A stretch of DNA of 64,000 nt from Silanimonas sp. Its GTDB lineage: Bacteria > Pseudomonadota > Gammaproteobacteria > Xanthomonadales > Xanthomonadaceae. The stretch lies in NCBI RefSeq assembly GCF_027530345.1, contig NZ_JAPZQK010000013.1:154392-218391 (forward strand), given 5' to 3'. The notes beneath the pieces are model-generated. The model made no database searches, was not told the origin of the DNA, and saw only the letters and a list, made by a program, of their open reading frames with translations. Below, piece after piece: positions 62,407-64,000 of the stretch (position 1 is its first letter; each line of letters starts with the position of its first letter). A program made the position numbers and the translations under genes.

Positions 62407-63723
62407 ATGAGCCCGACTGCCCTGCCCCCGCCTTCGCCCCTGCAGCGCTGGACCGCGCTGGTGCTGGTCAGCCTGGCGATGTTCGGCAACTACTACCTCT
62501 ACGACGCGCTCGGCCCGGTGGTCGACCTGATGCGCTCGCAGCTGGGCTTCAGCCACAGCCAGGTGGGCTGGCTGTACACCGCCTACAGCATCGCCGCCCT
62601 GCTGGTCCTGCTCGCCGGCGGCTGGTTCATCGACCGGTTCGGCACCCGGCTGGCCCTCGTGGTTTTCGCGGTGGTCTGCGTGATCGCCGCGGCGATGACG
62701 GCGCTGGGGCCCGATTTCGAAACCATCGTCGCGGGGCGTTTCCTCCTCGGCCTGGGCGCGGAACCGATGATCGTCGCCGCGACAACGGTGCTCGCCCGCT
62801 GGTTCAAGGGCAGCGAGCTCAGCTTCGCCTTCGGGCTGAACCTGTCGATCTCGCGGCTGGGTTCGGCCTCGGCCGACTGGTCGACCGGCTTTGCGGCACC
62901 GCTGTACTCGAATTGGCAGGACCCGCTGTGGCTGGCGACAGCCATCGGCGGCGTCGCGGTGGCCGCGGCGATGCTGTACTGGATGCACGAGCGGCGGGTC
63001 GAAGGCCGCGCCCACCTTGGCGAGCGCGCGCCACCGGACGAGCTGAAGCTCTCGCAGATCTTCCGCTTCCCGCGCACGTACTGGACCATCGTCGCGCTGT
63101 GCGTGGTGTTCTACGCCACGGTGTTCCCCTTCCGCGGCTTCGCCATCAACTACTTCCAGCAGGCGCACGGCCTCGACCGCGAGAGCGCCGGCGCGCTCTC
63201 CAGCCTGCTGCCCATGGCCGCCATCGTCGCCACGCCGATCTTCGGCCTGATCGTCGACCGCGTCGGAAAGCGTTCGCTGTTCATGGCGGCCGGCTCGCTG
63301 CTGATGCTGCCGCTGTTCCTCGCGGTCACCTACCTGCCACCGGGTCCGCTGGTCGGCCTGCCGGGCGGCACCGAAGTGCCCCTGACCCTGCTGGTCTGCA
63401 TCGGCCTGTTCGGCCTCGTGTTCTCGCTGATCCCCGCGGTGCTGTGGCCCTCCGTGCCACAACTGGTGGACGAGGAGCGGCTCGGCTCCGCCTACGCGAT
63501 GATGACCTTCTGCCAACAGCTCGGCATGGCCGCCGTGCCGCTGGTGATCGGCGCGCTCAACGACTGGGCGGGCGCTTCACCGGAGAACCCCGCCGGCTAT
63601 ACGCCGGGCATGTGGTTCTACACCGCGCTCGGCGCCTGCGGGCTGCTTTTCTCGTGGCATCTCTGGTGGTCGGGGCGCGGCCCGGCGCCGGCGCATGCGC
63701 TGGACCGCCCACCGATGCGCTAG
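62407..63723 (+). CDS. Major facilitator superfamily transporter
   Basis: A 438-residue protein with about 12 hydrophobic helices. The MFS motif A region is GGWFIDRFGTRLA between helices 2 and 3, with a second copy FGLIVDRVGKRSLF in the C-terminal half. FLLGLGAEPMIVAATTVLARWFKGSELSFAFGLNLSISRLGS resembles the motif 4-5 region of MFSD1-like carriers. The substrate is unknown. ATG at 62407 with GGAG about 9 nt upstream is preferred to the GTG at 62380. It is convergent with the GST remnant, 3 nt away. Confidence 0.88.
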   Translation: MSPTALPPPSPLQRWTALVLVSLAMFGNYYLYDALGPVVDLMRSQLGFSHSQVGWLYTAYSIAALLVLLAGGWFIDRFGTRLALVVFAVVCVIAAAMTALGPDFETIVAGRFLLGLGAEPMIVAATTVLARWFKGSELSFAFGLNLSISRLGSASADWSTGFAAPLYSNWQDPLWLATAIGGVAVAAAMLYWMHERRVEGRAHLGERAPPDELKLSQIFRFPRTYWTIVALCVVFYATVFPFRGFAINYFQQAHGLDRESAGALSSLLPMAAIVATPIFGLIVDRVGKRSLFMAAGSLLMLPLFLAVTYLPPGPLVGLPGGTEVPLTLLVCIGLFGLVFSLIPAVLWPSVPQLVDEERLGSAYAMMTFCQQLGMAAVPLVIGALNDWAGASPENPAGYTPGMWFYTALGACGLLFSWHLWWSGRGPAPAHALDRPPMR

Positions 63724-63726
63724 GGC

Positions 63727-63880
63727 CTATTGCGCCACGAAGCCGGGCTGCGCTCGCACGCGTGCGAGCCACTGCGTGACGTTGGGAAACTCATCGAGCG
63801 CGATACCGGCCGCGGGCGCGTCGTGGGTGTAAGCGAACAGCGCGATGTCGGCGATGCCGAAGGCGCTGTTCGCGTTGATT
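63727..63880 (-). pseudogene. C-terminal remnant of a glutathione S-transferase gene
   Basis: In one minus-strand frame ending at TAG (63727-63729) about 45-50 residues read as a GST C-terminal domain: SAFGIADIALFAYTHDAP followed by FPNVTQWLARVRAQPGF. This is the usual ADIALFAYTH helix and the terminal WL-RV-PGF segment. Upstream of about 63880 the frame stays open but no longer looks like a GST (Arg/Ser/Pro-rich). The N-terminal thioredoxin fold is missing from the window. An insertion at this point, or a cut by the window edge combined with a frame error, would explain it. Confidence 0.6.
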
Positions 63881-63959
63881 GTTGATCGTCTCGAACGGTG
63901 AGCCGGGGTGGGAGCACGGTTTAGAAACGGCCCGAGGACTTCGGGCGTGGAGAAGCCGG

Positions 63960-64000
63960 ATGCGTGCTCGAGAACTGAAGCGTTGGTTGGCGGAGGCTGA
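63960..64000 (+). CDS. Start of an unidentified gene cut by the right edge
   Basis: A GGAGAA site followed 5-7 nt later by ATG (63960) opens a frame of 13 complete codons reading MRARELKRWLAEA to the edge. The start resembles the N-terminus of some IS transposases (a basic KRWL helix), but so short a stretch cannot be assigned. Its place directly beside the interrupted GST gene makes an insertion sequence plausible. Confidence 0.35.
   Translation, partial: MRARELKRWLAEA

Noticed and set aside
63720..63917. 65-codon minus-strand frame at the right end
   Set aside because: It is in a different frame from the GST-like residues and reads as Thr/Ser/Arg/Pro-rich sequence; the GST frame ending at 63727 is the coding one.

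Overview
The window is 64 kb of high-GC, gene-dense chromosome from a gammaproteobacterium, most likely of the order Lysobacterales (Xanthomonadales). The evidence is gene order: recN/hrcA-grpE-dnaK-dnaJ-dapB-carA-carB-greA-(COG4255-like)-recJ-prfB-lysS is a Xanthomonas/Xylella-type arrangement. The two DUF3391/HD-GYP proteins and the secreted protein's duplicated C-terminal domain also fit. No rRNA, CRISPR array, prophage or complete insertion sequence was seen. Nearly everything is core genome; the only sign of mobility is at the extreme right end.

Left to right. 1-4.2 kb: clpA (cut by the left edge) and clpS, divergent from a NUDIX hydrolase, mnmA and hflD. 4.3-7.1 kb: acnA, ending at a strong hairpin opposite a lipoprotein gene. 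7.7-11.8 kb: fadD, then an HD-GYP gene overlapping an EAL gene. 11.9-14.1 kb: a 732-residue exported protein. 14.2-24.5 kb: lysS, prfB (programmed +1 frameshift), recJ, a COG4255-like gene, greA and carAB. 24.7-30.4 kb: dapB, dnaJ, dnaK, grpE, hrcA. 30.5-34.9 kb: recN, fur, bamE, rnfH, ratA, smpB and tmRNA. 34.9-38.7 kb: a second HD-GYP gene overlapping a PAS-GGDEF-EAL gene. 38.8-39.2 kb: tRNA-Gly, -Cys and -Leu. 39.2-57.2 kb: a long, almost gapless minus-strand series (SDHAF4-like, sdhC, sdhD, sdhA, Mpo1-like, sdhB, MAPEG, sdhE, ygfX, lolC, lolD, comEC, exbB, exbD, msbA, lpxK, kdsB, thioredoxin/NHL protein, uvrC, pgsA). 57.2-64 kb: ygfZ, a PhnD-like binding protein, a cyclase-FHA protein, a fused 2-oxoacid dehydrogenase E1, an MFS transporter and a broken GST gene.

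Several genes form working units. The proteostasis genes (clpS/clpA, hrcA/grpE/dnaK/dnaJ, smpB/ssrA) share a promoter logic readable in the sequence. clpS and hrcA have sigma70-like -10 boxes exactly 6 nt before an ATG with no Shine-Dalgarno, so their mRNAs may be leaderless. The chaperone genes downstream of them (clpA, grpE, and also dnaK) carry sigma32-type promoters, two of which are embedded in the end of the preceding gene. The succinate dehydrogenase cluster carries all four subunits plus two different SdhA maturation factors (SDHAF4-like and SdhE). The exbB-exbD-msbA-lpxK-kdsB and lolCD genes serve envelope lipid and lipoprotein traffic. Two separate loci pair an HD-GYP gene with an overlapping EAL gene for c-di-GMP turnover.

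All family assignments come from motifs read by eye in the translated sequence; no database search was run. Promoter and terminator calls are pattern matches and are scored accordingly.
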